A DNA stretch of 64,000 nt from Pseudooctadecabacter jejudonensis (GTDB taxonomy: Bacteria > Pseudomonadota > Alphaproteobacteria > Rhodobacterales > Rhodobacteraceae), in the NCBI RefSeq assembly GCF_900172275.1, contig NZ_FWFT01000001.1, positions 558,001 through 622,000 of the forward strand, read 5' to 3'. Within the stretch, counting starts at the first letter, position 1; each line of letters opens with the position of its first letter. This document shows positions 51,251 through 59,448 of the stretch, piece by piece. The position numbers were made by a program, and so were the translations under genes. A model generated the notes under the pieces. That model made no database searches. It saw nothing but the letters and a program-made list of their open reading frames with translations, and was not told the DNA's origin.

Positions 51251-52759
51251 TTAATGCAACGCTTGGCCATGTCCTTGCGCGAATGTCTCCAACGTCTGAA
51301 GGACGCCAACCTCATTGAGAGAGGCAACGGCCTGTGCAAACGCCCGCGCGAACCGGTCGTCATCCGCAATCGAACCATAAAACTGGCGCTGTTCCAGCCA
51401 CAGCTGCGGGTCGGATTGGGCCTGAATGGCGGTCGCATGCAGATCGTCCCACACCGGATCATTGGCCGCAATGTCGCTGCCATCCTCGCGCGTACCGGCG
51501 CACATTTTCGCCCACAGCGCCTGACTGAGGGCCAGCCCCTCCAGATCTGCGCCCGCAGCAATGGCGTCGCGAATAACGGGGATCACAGCGCCGGTGTGGC
51601 GCGAAGACCCGTCAAACGCCACACGGCGCACCGTGTCATGGATCGCGCGGTTGCGGAACCGATCCGCGACCAGATCAATATAGGTCTCAGCCGGCACGCC
51701 TGGCACAACATCCACATGGGGCGCAATTTCGGTCAGCGACACGACGCGCAAGAACTGGGCGATGGCGGGCGTCGCCATGGCCTCTGCGATGGTGTCCAGC
51801 CCCAAAAGATCTGCGGGCGCCGCGATGATCTGATGTCCGCCATTCAACAGACGCAGTTTCATCGCCTCATAGGCATGCACCTGATCCGTCAGCGTCACAT
51901 CGACCTGTTCCCAAGGGGGACGGCCCGCGCAAAAACGATCCTCCATCACCCATTGGCGAAAGTTCTCATGGGTGACGGGGGCGCGGTCATTCACGCCCAG
52001 ATCCGTTACCAAAGCGCGTTCTTTTGGCCCCGTGGCGGGCACGATGCAATCGACCATGGAATTGGGGAACATCACTTCCTGTGCGACCCAATCGCCCAGA
52101 TCAGGGTCGGCCAGTGTGGCCAGACCGATCACAACATCCGCCAAAATCGCGCCATTGCCCGGCAGGTTGTCGCAGCTTTGACACGTGAACGGCACATCCC
52201 CCGCCGCGCGGCGCGCCTTGAGGGCGGCGACCATGGCCCCGAACACAGTGCGCGGGCTGTTCAGGTTCGCGGCGTCATGCTGCATGTCCGCGTGGGACGG
52301 GTCGAATTTCTTCGTGGCGGGATCAAGAAAATACCCCCCTTCGGTCACGGTCAGGGACACGATCCGAATGGCCGGATCGGTCATTTGCCCGATCAATGGC
52401 CCGTGGCCGTCCTCAATCGGCAGATAGTCAATCATTGATCCCACGACCTCAGCCGAGGTGCCGGACGGATCAAGTTCAATCAACGTCGTCAGGCAGTCCT
52501 GCGCCAGCAGGCGGTCGCGCTGATCTGCGTCCTCAACGCGGACACTCGCACCGATGATCGCCCAATCATGGGCCAGCCCCTGTTCCATCAGACGGTGCAG
52601 ATACCACGCCTGATGGGCGCGGTGAAAATTGCCCAAACCCACATGAACAATACCGGGCGTCAGCGCGGCACGGTCATAGGTGGGGCGTTTGATCTGCGCG
52701 GGCAGTTGGTCAAGCGTTGCATTGCCCAAAGGGGTTGGCAGCGTTTTCGGTTTTGTCAT
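51251..52759 (-). CDS. mtlK: Mannitol 2-dehydrogenase (polyol-specific long-chain dehydrogenase)
   Basis: 502 aa from [12 protein letters not shown]; the ATG overlaps the smoS stop by 1 bp (an ATG at 52771 is the alternative). TPGIVHVGLGNFHRAHQAWY is the nucleotide-binding start. The catalytic lysine motif is MKLRLLNGGHQ. Oxidises mannitol (or arabinitol) to the keto-sugar with NAD. Last gene of the polyol operon. A fructokinase gene, which follows mtlK in Rhodobacter as I recall, is absent here. Confidence 0.93.
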   Translation of the reverse strand: MTKPKTLPTPLGNATLDQLPAQIKRPTYDRAALTPGIVHVGLGNFHRAHQAWYLHRLMEQGLAHDWAIIGASVRVEDADQRDRLLAQDCLTTLIELDPSGTSAEVVGSMIDYLPIEDGHGPLIGQMTDPAIRIVSLTVTEGGYFLDPATKKFDPSHADMQHDAANLNSPRTVFGAMVAALKARRAAGDVPFTCQSCDNLPGNGAILADVVIGLATLADPDLGDWVAQEVMFPNSMVDCIVPATGPKERALVTDLGVNDRAPVTHENFRQWVMEDRFCAGRPPWEQVDVTLTDQVHAYEAMKLRLLNGGHQIIAAPADLLGLDTIAEAMATPAIAQFLRVVSLTEIAPHVDVVPGVPAETYIDLVADRFRNRAIHDTVRRVAFDGSSRHTGAVIPVIRDAIAAGADLEGLALSQALWAKMCAGTREDGSDIAANDPVWDDLHATAIQAQSDPQLWLEQRQFYGSIADDDRFARAFAQAVASLNEVGVLQTLETFAQGHGQALH

Positions 52760-53538
52760 CAGCTCATCCATTGGCCACCATCCACGTTGTAGGTTTGCGC
52801 GACGATATAATCGGCCTCATCGCTGGCCAGGAAAACGGCCATGCCCGTCAAATCTTCGGCCAGCCCCATCCTCCCAAATGGGACGGCCGCGCCCACTTCG
52901 GCCTTTTTCTGGCCGGGGGACTTGTTCTCATATTTGGCAAAGAAGGCATCAACGCCGTCCCAATGTTCGCCATCAACCACCCCGGGCGAAATGGCATTCA
53001 CGTTGATGCCGTGTTCGATCAGGTTCAGCCCCGCCGATTGCGTCAGACTGATGACGGCCGCCTTGGTGGCGCAATAAACCGCCACCAAAGGCTCGCCCCG
53101 GCGTCCGGCCTGGCTGGCCATGTTGATGATCTTGCCGCGTGTGCCGTTTGCAATCATGTGCCCCGCGGCAGCCTGCATCGTGAACAAGGTGCCTTTGACG
53201 TTGATGTCAAAAGTCCGGGCATAGTCTGCCTCGGCGATTTCAGTGATCGGGGCGGCGGTGAACACGGCAGCGTTGTTGATCACAATGTCGATGGGGCCAA
53301 AGCCACCAAGCGTCGCAGCCTCGATCGCGGCCTCGATGCTTTGGATGTCCGCCACATCCATTTTGACGGCCAGACAGGCATCTGTGTCGATGTCAGCTGC
53401 GGTTTGCGCCGCACGGTCCACATCAAGGTCGGCAATGACCACCCGCGCGCCTTCCGCCACATAGCGGGCAGCAAAGGCGCGCCCGATGCCGCGGGCGGCA
53501 CCGGTGATCAGGGCTGTCTTGCCGGCCAAACGTGTCAT
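52759..53538 (-). CDS. smoS: Sorbitol dehydrogenase (short-chain dehydrogenase)
   Basis: 259-aa [18 protein letters not shown] is the cofactor motif at about 13-27, NNAAVF the structural motif, Ser in [12 protein letters not shown] with YCATKAA (Tyr/Lys) the catalytic set, and [10 protein letters not shown] the end. Converts sorbitol to fructose with NAD. Its stop overlaps mtlK and its start overlaps smoK by 4 bp. Confidence 0.93.
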   Translation of the reverse strand: MTRLAGKTALITGAARGIGRAFAARYVAEGARVVIADLDVDRAAQTAADIDTDACLAVKMDVADIQSIEAAIEAATLGGFGPIDIVINNAAVFTAAPITEIAEADYARTFDINVKGTLFTMQAAAGHMIANGTRGKIINMASQAGRRGEPLVAVYCATKAAVISLTQSAGLNLIEHGINVNAISPGVVDGEHWDGVDAFFAKYENKSPGQKKAEVGAAVPFGRMGLAEDLTGMAVFLASDEADYIVAQTYNVDGGQWMS

Positions 53539-54545
53539 GACATCCGCAGCCCCTCTGCATCAAAGCGGTGCATTTCGGCCTCACGCGGCCGCAGATGGAT
53601 GGCGTCCCCATGGCGCAACGCCACATTGCCAACGGCCCGAACCGTCATCGTCTCCGCCAGACCGGTTTCATGGATGTGGAAGAACGTGTCAGAGCCCAGA
53701 TGCTCGGCCACGCCGACGGTCCCGCTCCAGATGCCCTCACCCGGCCCTTCGACCACATCGATGTGCTCGGGACGGATGCCGACGGTCGTGGCCCCCCGCT
53801 GATCGGCCTCTGGACCTTCGATAAAGTTCATCTTGGGGGAGCCGATGAAGCCCGCCACAAACAGGTTGCGCGGCGTGTGATACAGATCCAGCGGAGAGCC
53901 GACCTGTTCGATCACACCCGCCTGCAGCACGACAATTTTGTCGGCCATGGTCATCGCCTCAACCTGATCGTGGGTCACGTAGATCATGGTCGTTTTCATC
54001 CGCGCATGCATCTCTGTGATCTCGATCCGCATGCCCACCCGCAGGGCGGCGTCGAGGTTGGACAGCGGCTCATCGAACAGAAACGCCGACGGGTCGCGGA
54101 CAATCGCACGGCCAATGGCCACACGCTGACGTTGCCCCCCTGACAGTTGTCCGGGCTTGCGGTCCAGATAATCCGTCAGGTTCAGGCTTTCGGCGGCGGC
54201 CATGATCCGCTTTTCCTGCTCCGCCTCGCTCATCCCTGCCATCCGCATGGGGAAGGCGATGTTCTTGCGCACGGTCATGTGGGGGTACAGCGCGTAGGTT
54301 TGAAAGACCATCGACAGGCCCCGTTTTGACGGCGACACCTCGGTCATGTCTGCGCCGTCGATCAGGACGCGGCCCGATGTGGTGTCCTCCAGCCCTGCGA
54401 TCAATCGCAGAAGGGTGGATTTACCGCAGCCCGACGGGCCGACAAAGACCGCAAATTCGCCGTCTTCGATGGTGAGGTCCAGAGGGGGGATCACTTGCGT
54501 TTCCCCAAAGCTCTTGGTGACTTGTTCGAGAACAATGCTTCCCAT
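53535..54545 (-). CDS. smoK: Polyol ABC transporter ATPase
   Basis: 336 aa, MalK-type. Walker [19 protein letters not shown] (about 35-52), signature [14 protein letters not shown], Walker [16 protein letters not shown], then the C-terminal regulatory OB domain ([13 protein letters not shown]). Powers uptake of sorbitol/mannitol through SmoF and SmoG. It starts 19 bp after smoG. Confidence 0.95.
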   Translation of the reverse strand: MGSIVLEQVTKSFGETQVIPPLDLTIEDGEFAVFVGPSGCGKSTLLRLIAGLEDTTSGRVLIDGADMTEVSPSKRGLSMVFQTYALYPHMTVRKNIAFPMRMAGMSEAEQEKRIMAAAESLNLTDYLDRKPGQLSGGQRQRVAIGRAIVRDPSAFLFDEPLSNLDAALRVGMRIEITEMHARMKTTMIYVTHDQVEAMTMADKIVVLQAGVIEQVGSPLDLYHTPRNLFVAGFIGSPKMNFIEGPEADQRGATTVGIRPEHIDVVEGPGEGIWSGTVGVAEHLGSDTFFHIHETGLAETMTVRAVGNVALRHGDAIHLRPREAEMHRFDAEGLRMS

Positions 54546-54564
54546 TCTTCTATTCCTTTGAGGT

Positions 54565-55398
54565 CTATTTGACGGCGCCGAAGGTCAAGCCTTGGACGAG
54601 TTGTTTCTGGCAGAACCAACCGAGAACCACGATGGGCCCCACGGCGGCGGTTGAGACGGCCGATAATCGGCCAAAGAAAAGCCCTTCCGGTGCGCGGTTG
54701 CCTTCGATCAACTTCGATAAGGTCGCAGCATCGGTGGTTGTCAGTCGCACGGTCCAGTAGGCTTCGTTCCAGCAAAAGATGAAACACAGCAGCGCGGTTG
54801 AGACGATCCCGCCCCAGGCCAGCGGAATAAGGATCTCACGGACCTCACCCCAGGTGTTCACACCGTCCATCTGCCCCGCTTCGATGATCTCTTTGGGGAT
54901 CTCTTTGAAGTAGGTGAACAGCATCCAGATCACGATGGGCAGGTTGATCAGCATCAAAACCACGATGATCAGGAACTTGGTGTCAAACAGCCCAAGGCTC
55001 TTGGTCAAAAACGTCATCGGATAGAGCACCGCAGCGGCGGGCAACATCTTGGTGGACAGCATCCACATCAAAATATCCTTGGTGCCGCGCGCGGGGTTGA
55101 ACGCCATGGCGTAGGCGCAGGGGATCCCCACGGCGAGGGCGAAGATCGTGGCGAAAACAGCCGTGATGATGGAGTTCTGGGCAAAGCGCCAGTAGTCATA
55201 ATTCTCCGTCATATTGAGGTAGTTTTCCAACGTCGGGGTGAAGAAAAACAGATGTTCCGGCTTCACCGCGTCCGCGTCCGTCTTAAAGCTGGTCAGAACC
55301 ATCCAGAAGATTGGGAAGAAGAACAGCAGCCCGACGATCCAGGCGAAGGTCGCCCGTGAAATTCGGCCCCGGCGGGTAGATTGTGCAACGATAGCCAT
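54565..55398 (-). CDS. smoG: Polyol ABC transporter permease 2
   Basis: 277 aa from [13 protein letters not shown], with GGGGGA upstream. Six membrane segments. The EAA motif that contacts the ATPase is [20 protein letters not shown]. The extended frame upstream runs through the inverted-repeat element at 55400-55668 and is rejected. MalG-type partner of SmoF. Confidence 0.93.
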   Translation of the reverse strand: MAIVAQSTRRGRISRATFAWIVGLLFFFPIFWMVLTSFKTDADAVKPEHLFFFTPTLENYLNMTENYDYWRFAQNSIITAVFATIFALAVGIPCAYAMAFNPARGTKDILMWMLSTKMLPAAAVLYPMTFLTKSLGLFDTKFLIIVVLMLINLPIVIWMLFTYFKEIPKEIIEAGQMDGVNTWGEVREILIPLAWGGIVSTALLCFIFCWNEAYWTVRLTTTDAATLSKLIEGNRAPEGLFFGRLSAVSTAAVGPIVVLGWFCQKQLVQGLTFGAVK

Positions 55399-55399
55399 T

Positions 55400-55668
55400 A
55401 GGAGTGTCCCCCATGATTCAGACAGCACCAGCGCGTGTCGAAAAGCGTTTCTGACGAGGAGTTCGAGGCGCCGCGTTCTGGTTGATCGCAAGGCGCGAAG
55501 GACGACGGCAGAGACGCTTTTCGCCGCGCCCCGTAGGGGTTTCGCAAGTCTTCGCAGATCCCGCGTCTTTGCCGTTTGAAAGGGGGCCACCCTGTCTGCA
55601 CGTCAAATCCTTGGCTCTGCGAAGATTTGACTGAAACTGGTGTTGTCTGGATCATGGGGGACACTCCT
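55400..55668. mobile_element. 269-bp element bounded by 32-bp inverted repeats, between the two permease genes
   Basis: Left arm 55400-55431 (begins AGGAGTGTCCCCCATGAT) and right arm 55637-55668 are reverse complements with two mismatches. Inside are further inverted pairs: CGAAAAGCGT with ACGCTTTTCG (55439 and about 55512), CTTCGCAGA with TCTGCGAAG, and TCAAATC with GATTTGA. It has no transposase or credible ORF. It fills exactly the gap between smoF and smoG; the left arm supplies the smoG ribosome-binding region. It is probably a MITE-like insertion that now works as a structured intercistronic RNA. No target-site duplication was identified. Confidence 0.7.
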
Positions 55669-55669
55669 C

Positions 55670-56608
55670 CTACTCCATCAATGTCTTGCCGACCATCCGC
55701 AAAAGGAAGATGGCGACGATGTTGGCGAGGATGACGGCGAAGATACCTGTGGCCGAAGCCGCGCCAATGTTGTTGTTTGCGAATTCACCGATCAGATAGG
55801 GCAAGTTCTTGTTGCCATTGCCGCGGCTGACGATCTCGATTTCAGCATAAAGCGACAGATGAAAGATCGCCTGGATCATCACCACAATCGCAATCGGTCG
55901 GCCCAGATGCGGCAACGTCAGAAAGCGGAACATGGACCAGGTGCTTGCGCCATCCAGAATGGCCGCTTCTTTCTGCTGCTGGTCCTCGGACTGCAGCGAC
56001 GTCATGAAAATCAGCACCGCGAAGGGCGTCCACTGCCATGTCACCATAATGATAACCGCAATGGCAGACGTCTGGGTGGCACGGAACGAAATCGGCTCAA
56101 TCTGGGGCCAAAGGTTGAAAAAGCCCCCCACCACGGGCGCTGTGCGCAGCCCGTCAATCACGTCGTTGATGCTTTCCACCGCGATGCCCTGAAGGCCCAG
56201 CACCGGATCAAGGATCATGTTGATCCACAGCACCGCATTCACAGCGGGCATCACAAAGAAGGGCGAGATCAACAGCACACGGACGATCCCGCGGCCCGGA
56301 AAGGCCTTGTTGATCAGCACGGCAATCAGAATACCAAAGATCACCGTCAAAAACAGGATCGAACAGACAATCACCAGGCTGTTCTGGATGGCCAGAAGGA
56401 AGTCTTTGTTATTGAGAACAAAGTTGTAATTCCCGAAACCGCGCCAGTTGCTCAGGGACGGTGATGTCCATTCCGGACGGCTCAGAGAGTTCAGCACATA
56501 GCGGATGAACGAGAAATACAGCGTCATGCTGAGCGGGACGAGCATCCAGATCAAAAGCAAGATCACTGCCGGGGTCTGAAGCAAACGTGGAAGGCGTCGA
56601 TTTGACAT
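55670..56608 (-). CDS. smoF: Polyol ABC transporter permease 1
   Basis: 312 aa from MSNRRLPRLLQTP (AGGG 8 bp upstream; an ATG-like start at 56623 is possible). Six membrane segments and the EAA loop KEAAILDGASTWSMFRFLTL. MalF-type partner of SmoG. It is separated from smoE by a perfect 15-bp stem-loop. Confidence 0.93.
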   Translation of the reverse strand: MSNRRLPRLLQTPAVILLLIWMLVPLSMTLYFSFIRYVLNSLSRPEWTSPSLSNWRGFGNYNFVLNNKDFLLAIQNSLVIVCSILFLTVIFGILIAVLINKAFPGRGIVRVLLISPFFVMPAVNAVLWINMILDPVLGLQGIAVESINDVIDGLRTAPVVGGFFNLWPQIEPISFRATQTSAIAVIIMVTWQWTPFAVLIFMTSLQSEDQQQKEAAILDGASTWSMFRFLTLPHLGRPIAIVVMIQAIFHLSLYAEIEIVSRGNGNKNLPYLIGEFANNNIGAASATGIFAVILANIVAIFLLRMVGKTLME

Positions 56609-56713
56609 AGCTTTATCCCTCATGGCGAAACGGTTTTGCCGTTATGCCCTGTGTCGCGTGACGTGAATATTGTAAAATTTCGGACCCGTTTAAGCGCAGG
56701 GGGGGCGCAGGAT

Positions 56714-56745
56714 GGACACGCCCGGTGATGTCACCGGGCGTGTCC
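56714..56745 (-). terminator. Stem-loop between smoE and smoF
   Basis: GGACACGCCCGGTGA (56714-56728) and TCACCGGGCGTGTCC (56731-56745) form a perfect 15-bp stem. It has no strong U-run, so it more likely stabilises the smoE message or partly attenuates read-through than stops it. Placed just after the binding-protein gene, as in malE-malF. Confidence 0.8.
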
Positions 56746-56754
56746 GAGAGGGGC

Positions 56755-58044
56755 TTAGTAGCCAGCCTCGGTCATGATTGCTTCAGCAGCAGCCTGTGCG
56801 TCGGCCAGTGCGTCTTCAACAGACTTGGCACCGGACAGGGCAGCAGCCATTTCCTGTGCAACTGCGGAACCCACTTCTGGGAACTCAGGGATAGCAGCGA
56901 ACTGAACGCCAACGTATGGCTTCAGATCTGTTGCTTCTGGTGCAGCGGATTCGATGGCGGCCAGCTCGGCGTCAGCGAATGCAGCAGCTTCCTGGAACTC
57001 AGGGATCGCGTAGGTGGATGTACGTGTGCCTGTTGGAACGGAGCCCCAACCGAACTCAGGGTGGTTGCCCACAGCCTGGATGTACTCTTTGGATGTTGCC
57101 CACTCGATGAAGTCAGCAGCAGCTTCGGCATTTGGGGAACCGGCAGGAATTGCCATGGCCCATGCCCACAGCCAGTTCGCGCCCACTGGGTTACCAGCGT
57201 TTGGCGACTGTGCGTAAGCAACACCGTCTACTTCCAGGAAGGACGCAGCGATTGTCGCGTCGATCCACATGCCGCACTTGCCTTCGTTGTACAGCGCCAG
57301 GATCTCGTTGAAGGAGTTGCCTTCGGATCCGGGAGGGCCATATGTGCCCAGCAGGTCAACGTAGAAGTTGATCGCAGCATTCCACTCGTCGCTGTCCAGC
57401 GTCGGCTTCAGGTCTGCGTCAAACCATGCGCCACCAAAGGAGTTCACAACAGTTGTGATGAACGCCATGTTGTCGCCCCAGCCTGGCTTGCCGCGCAGGC
57501 AAACACCATAGACGCCGTTGTCGGGGTCATGGATGGCTTCAGCGGCAGCGCGGATGTTGTCCCAGCTGTCGTTGTCAGCAATGGTGACACCAGCGGCGTC
57601 TGTCAGGTCCTTGCGGTACATGACCATCGAAGATTCGCCGTAGAACGGTGCAGCATAAAGCGTGCCGTCAGCGGACAGACCGTTGCGGATCGCTGGCAGC
57701 ATGTCGTCGACGTCATAGTCAGCACCGAATTCCAGTGCTTCGATCCAGCCTGCCTGACCCCAGATTGGGGCTTCCTGCATGCCGATGTTGATGATGTCGT
57801 ACTGACCGCCACCGGTGGCTGTGTCGGACGTGACCTGCTCACGCAGAACGCCTTCTTCCAGTGCAACCCAGTTCAGGGCAACGCCGGTTTCTTCGGTGTA
57901 GGCTTCGGCCACGGTCTGCATGTTGATCATGTGACCGTTGTTCACGATAGCAATGGTGAGTTCTGTGTGACCGTCGGCCTGTGCGCCAAGGGTCGAGGCG
58001 AGCGTCAGCGCTGTTGCGCCAACAAGTGCTTTCTTAAGCGACAT
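56755..58044 (-). CDS. smoE: Polyol ABC transporter substrate-binding protein
   Basis: 429 aa, signal peptide to about residue 23 (LGAQADGHTE). Family-1 solute-binding fold: LTIAIVNNGHMINMQTVAEA, GGGQYDIINIGMQEAPIWGQ, LYAAPFYGESSMVMYRKDL and CGMWIDATIAASFLE. Codon use is more biased than in its neighbours, consistent with high expression. First gene of the polyol operon; the LacI-type operator lies about 70 bp upstream. Confidence 0.94.
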   Translation of the reverse strand: MSLKKALVGATALTLASTLGAQADGHTELTIAIVNNGHMINMQTVAEAYTEETGVALNWVALEEGVLREQVTSDTATGGGQYDIINIGMQEAPIWGQAGWIEALEFGADYDVDDMLPAIRNGLSADGTLYAAPFYGESSMVMYRKDLTDAAGVTIADNDSWDNIRAAAEAIHDPDNGVYGVCLRGKPGWGDNMAFITTVVNSFGGAWFDADLKPTLDSDEWNAAINFYVDLLGTYGPPGSEGNSFNEILALYNEGKCGMWIDATIAASFLEVDGVAYAQSPNAGNPVGANWLWAWAMAIPAGSPNAEAAADFIEWATSKEYIQAVGNHPEFGWGSVPTGTRTSTYAIPEFQEAAAFADAELAAIESAAPEATDLKPYVGVQFAAIPEFPEVGSAVAQEMAAALSGAKSVEDALADAQAAAEAIMTEAGY

Positions 58045-58110
58045 CCTGTTCCTCCCTAGATTGGATGATGTCTAACGGTAGTGGCAGTTTGTACGCGGCG
58101 TCAACAAAAA

Positions 58111-58126
58111 GTTTTCACGCGTAAAG
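58111..58126. promoter_or_regulatory. LacI-family operator in front of smoE
   Basis: On the minus strand CTTTACGCGTGAAAAC, a near-palindrome around ACGCGT. It matches the site 59245-59260 in 14 of 16 positions. A TTGACG (-35-like) lies just downstream on the minus strand at 58098-58103. Confidence 0.75.
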
Positions 58127-58157
58127 TTTTTATTAAAAACTATATAGAATCAGATTC

Positions 58158-59189
58158 TTAGGCAGATCCGCGCATCACCAAACGCCCCTCAAACAGGGCA
58201 TTTTCTGGCGGCAGGTTGTCATCAGGCGCATCCGCCATCGCAAGAATCGCGGCCACGCTGCGCGCACCAATCGATGTGTAGTCCTGCGAAATCGTCGTCA
58301 GGCTCGGGCAGGTGTATTTCGCAAAGGGATGATCATCATGCCCCGCAATCCGCAACGGGCTATCCGCGCCCAGACCCACCTTAATGTCCGCTTCAAACGC
58401 CGCAGACAACAAACCAATGGCCAATCGATCATTGGAACACAGGATCGTATTGGTCTGCCGCGTCTTGGACGCCAGCATCTTCGCCCCCTCACGAGACCCG
58501 ATCTCCTCGAAATCCCATCCCTCCCCCGGAACGCGGACAAACGCAGGCTCAAACCCCAGCCGCTCCATCGACGTCTGATAGGCATGTCTGCGGCGCAGCG
58601 CGTTCGGGTTGATCGGTGTTTCCATTTCGAAAAACACCGGCGGCTCCCCGGTTCGGCACAGGTAATCCACAATCAAGCCGATACTTTGGGTGTTGTCTGA
58701 CCCGAAGAACGCCGCCTCCACCCCCTCAAGGTTTGCGTCAAACAGAACCGTCGGGATTTCCTCCGCAAAGGCCGCGACCGCATCCGCATTGGACGCGCGC
58801 CCCAAGGGCGCCAGCAAAACGCCCGCCGGTTTGATCGACCGCAAACTGTCCAGATTGGAAATCTCCTGCTCCGGCCCGCCATGCGAACTCAGCAACAGCG
58901 GATTGTAGCCCGCCTCAAGGATCAGCCCCTCAATCGTGCGCGCAATGGCCGCAAAAAACGGGTCTGTCAGGTTTGGCACAACCAGACCGATATTGCGCGT
59001 GCGCCGCCGGTTTTGGTTGATGGCATAGATGTTGGGCCGGTAATCGTGCTGCTCCAGCGCCGCCTCGATCTTGCTGCGCGTAGAGGGCCGAACACTCTCA
59101 GCGTCATTGAAATACTTCGACAAGGTCGGACGAGAGATGCCACTGACCGCCGCAAAGTCGACCATGTTTTTGATTTTTGAGGTCGTCAT
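58158..59189 (-). CDS. LacI-family regulator of the polyol operon
   Basis: 343 aa from MTTSKIKNMVDFAAVSGISR. The helix-turn-helix is at the N-terminus (SRPTLSKYFNDAESVRPSTR). The periplasmic-binding-like effector domain begins RNIGLVVPNLTDPFFAAIAR; HDDHPFAKYTCPSLTTISQD is near the end. It lies directly upstream of smoE in the same direction. Matching operators at 58111-58126 and 59245-59260 point to control of smoE and of itself. Confidence 0.92.
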   Translation of the reverse strand: MTTSKIKNMVDFAAVSGISRPTLSKYFNDAESVRPSTRSKIEAALEQHDYRPNIYAINQNRRRTRNIGLVVPNLTDPFFAAIARTIEGLILEAGYNPLLLSSHGGPEQEISNLDSLRSIKPAGVLLAPLGRASNADAVAAFAEEIPTVLFDANLEGVEAAFFGSDNTQSIGLIVDYLCRTGEPPVFFEMETPINPNALRRRHAYQTSMERLGFEPAFVRVPGEGWDFEEIGSREGAKMLASKTRQTNTILCSNDRLAIGLLSAAFEADIKVGLGADSPLRIAGHDDHPFAKYTCPSLTTISQDYTSIGARSVAAILAMADAPDDNLPPENALFEGRLVMRGSA

Positions 59190-59244
59190 AGTCCATCTTT
59201 CCACGCGTCGGCGTAACGAAAATAAGCAAAGCCGCCACCGCTTA

Positions 59245-59260
59245 CTTTACGCGCGAAAAG
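59245..59260. promoter_or_regulatory. LacI-family operator in front of the lacI gene
   Basis: CTTTACGCGCGAAAAG on the plus strand, same core as the smoE site. It lies 56 bp upstream of the regulator's ATG, so autoregulation is likely. Confidence 0.7.
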
Positions 59261-59342
59261 AATTTGAGCAAGAATGTAAATGATGAACCTGCGTGCGCCC
59301 AACGCGCGCCCAAAGGATACCAACGCCCCGCAGTGCTGATTT

Positions 59343-59426
59343 TCATAGGGACGACCCCGCTCTACCACGCATCGACCCCGCCCTACCCCGCATCGACCCC
59401 GCCCCACCACACATTGACCCCGCCCC
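59343..59426 (+). repeat. 21-bp tandem repeats (about four units) before the ABC-F gene
   Basis: Units of 21 bp with core CATCGACCCCGCCC at 59364-59384, 59385-59405 and 59406-59426, and a diverged one from 59343. In the frame of the downstream gene they read DPALPRI, DPALPRI, DPAPPHI with no stop. So they are either leader DNA or an N-terminal extension. Confidence 0.8.
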
Positions 59427-59448
59427 CGCCCCGTGGCACTGCCCCCTC

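Noticed and set aside
56725-58059. 444-aa plus-strand frame opposite smoE
   Set aside because: Cys/Val-rich antisense shadow; smoE has a signal peptide and solute-binding motifs.
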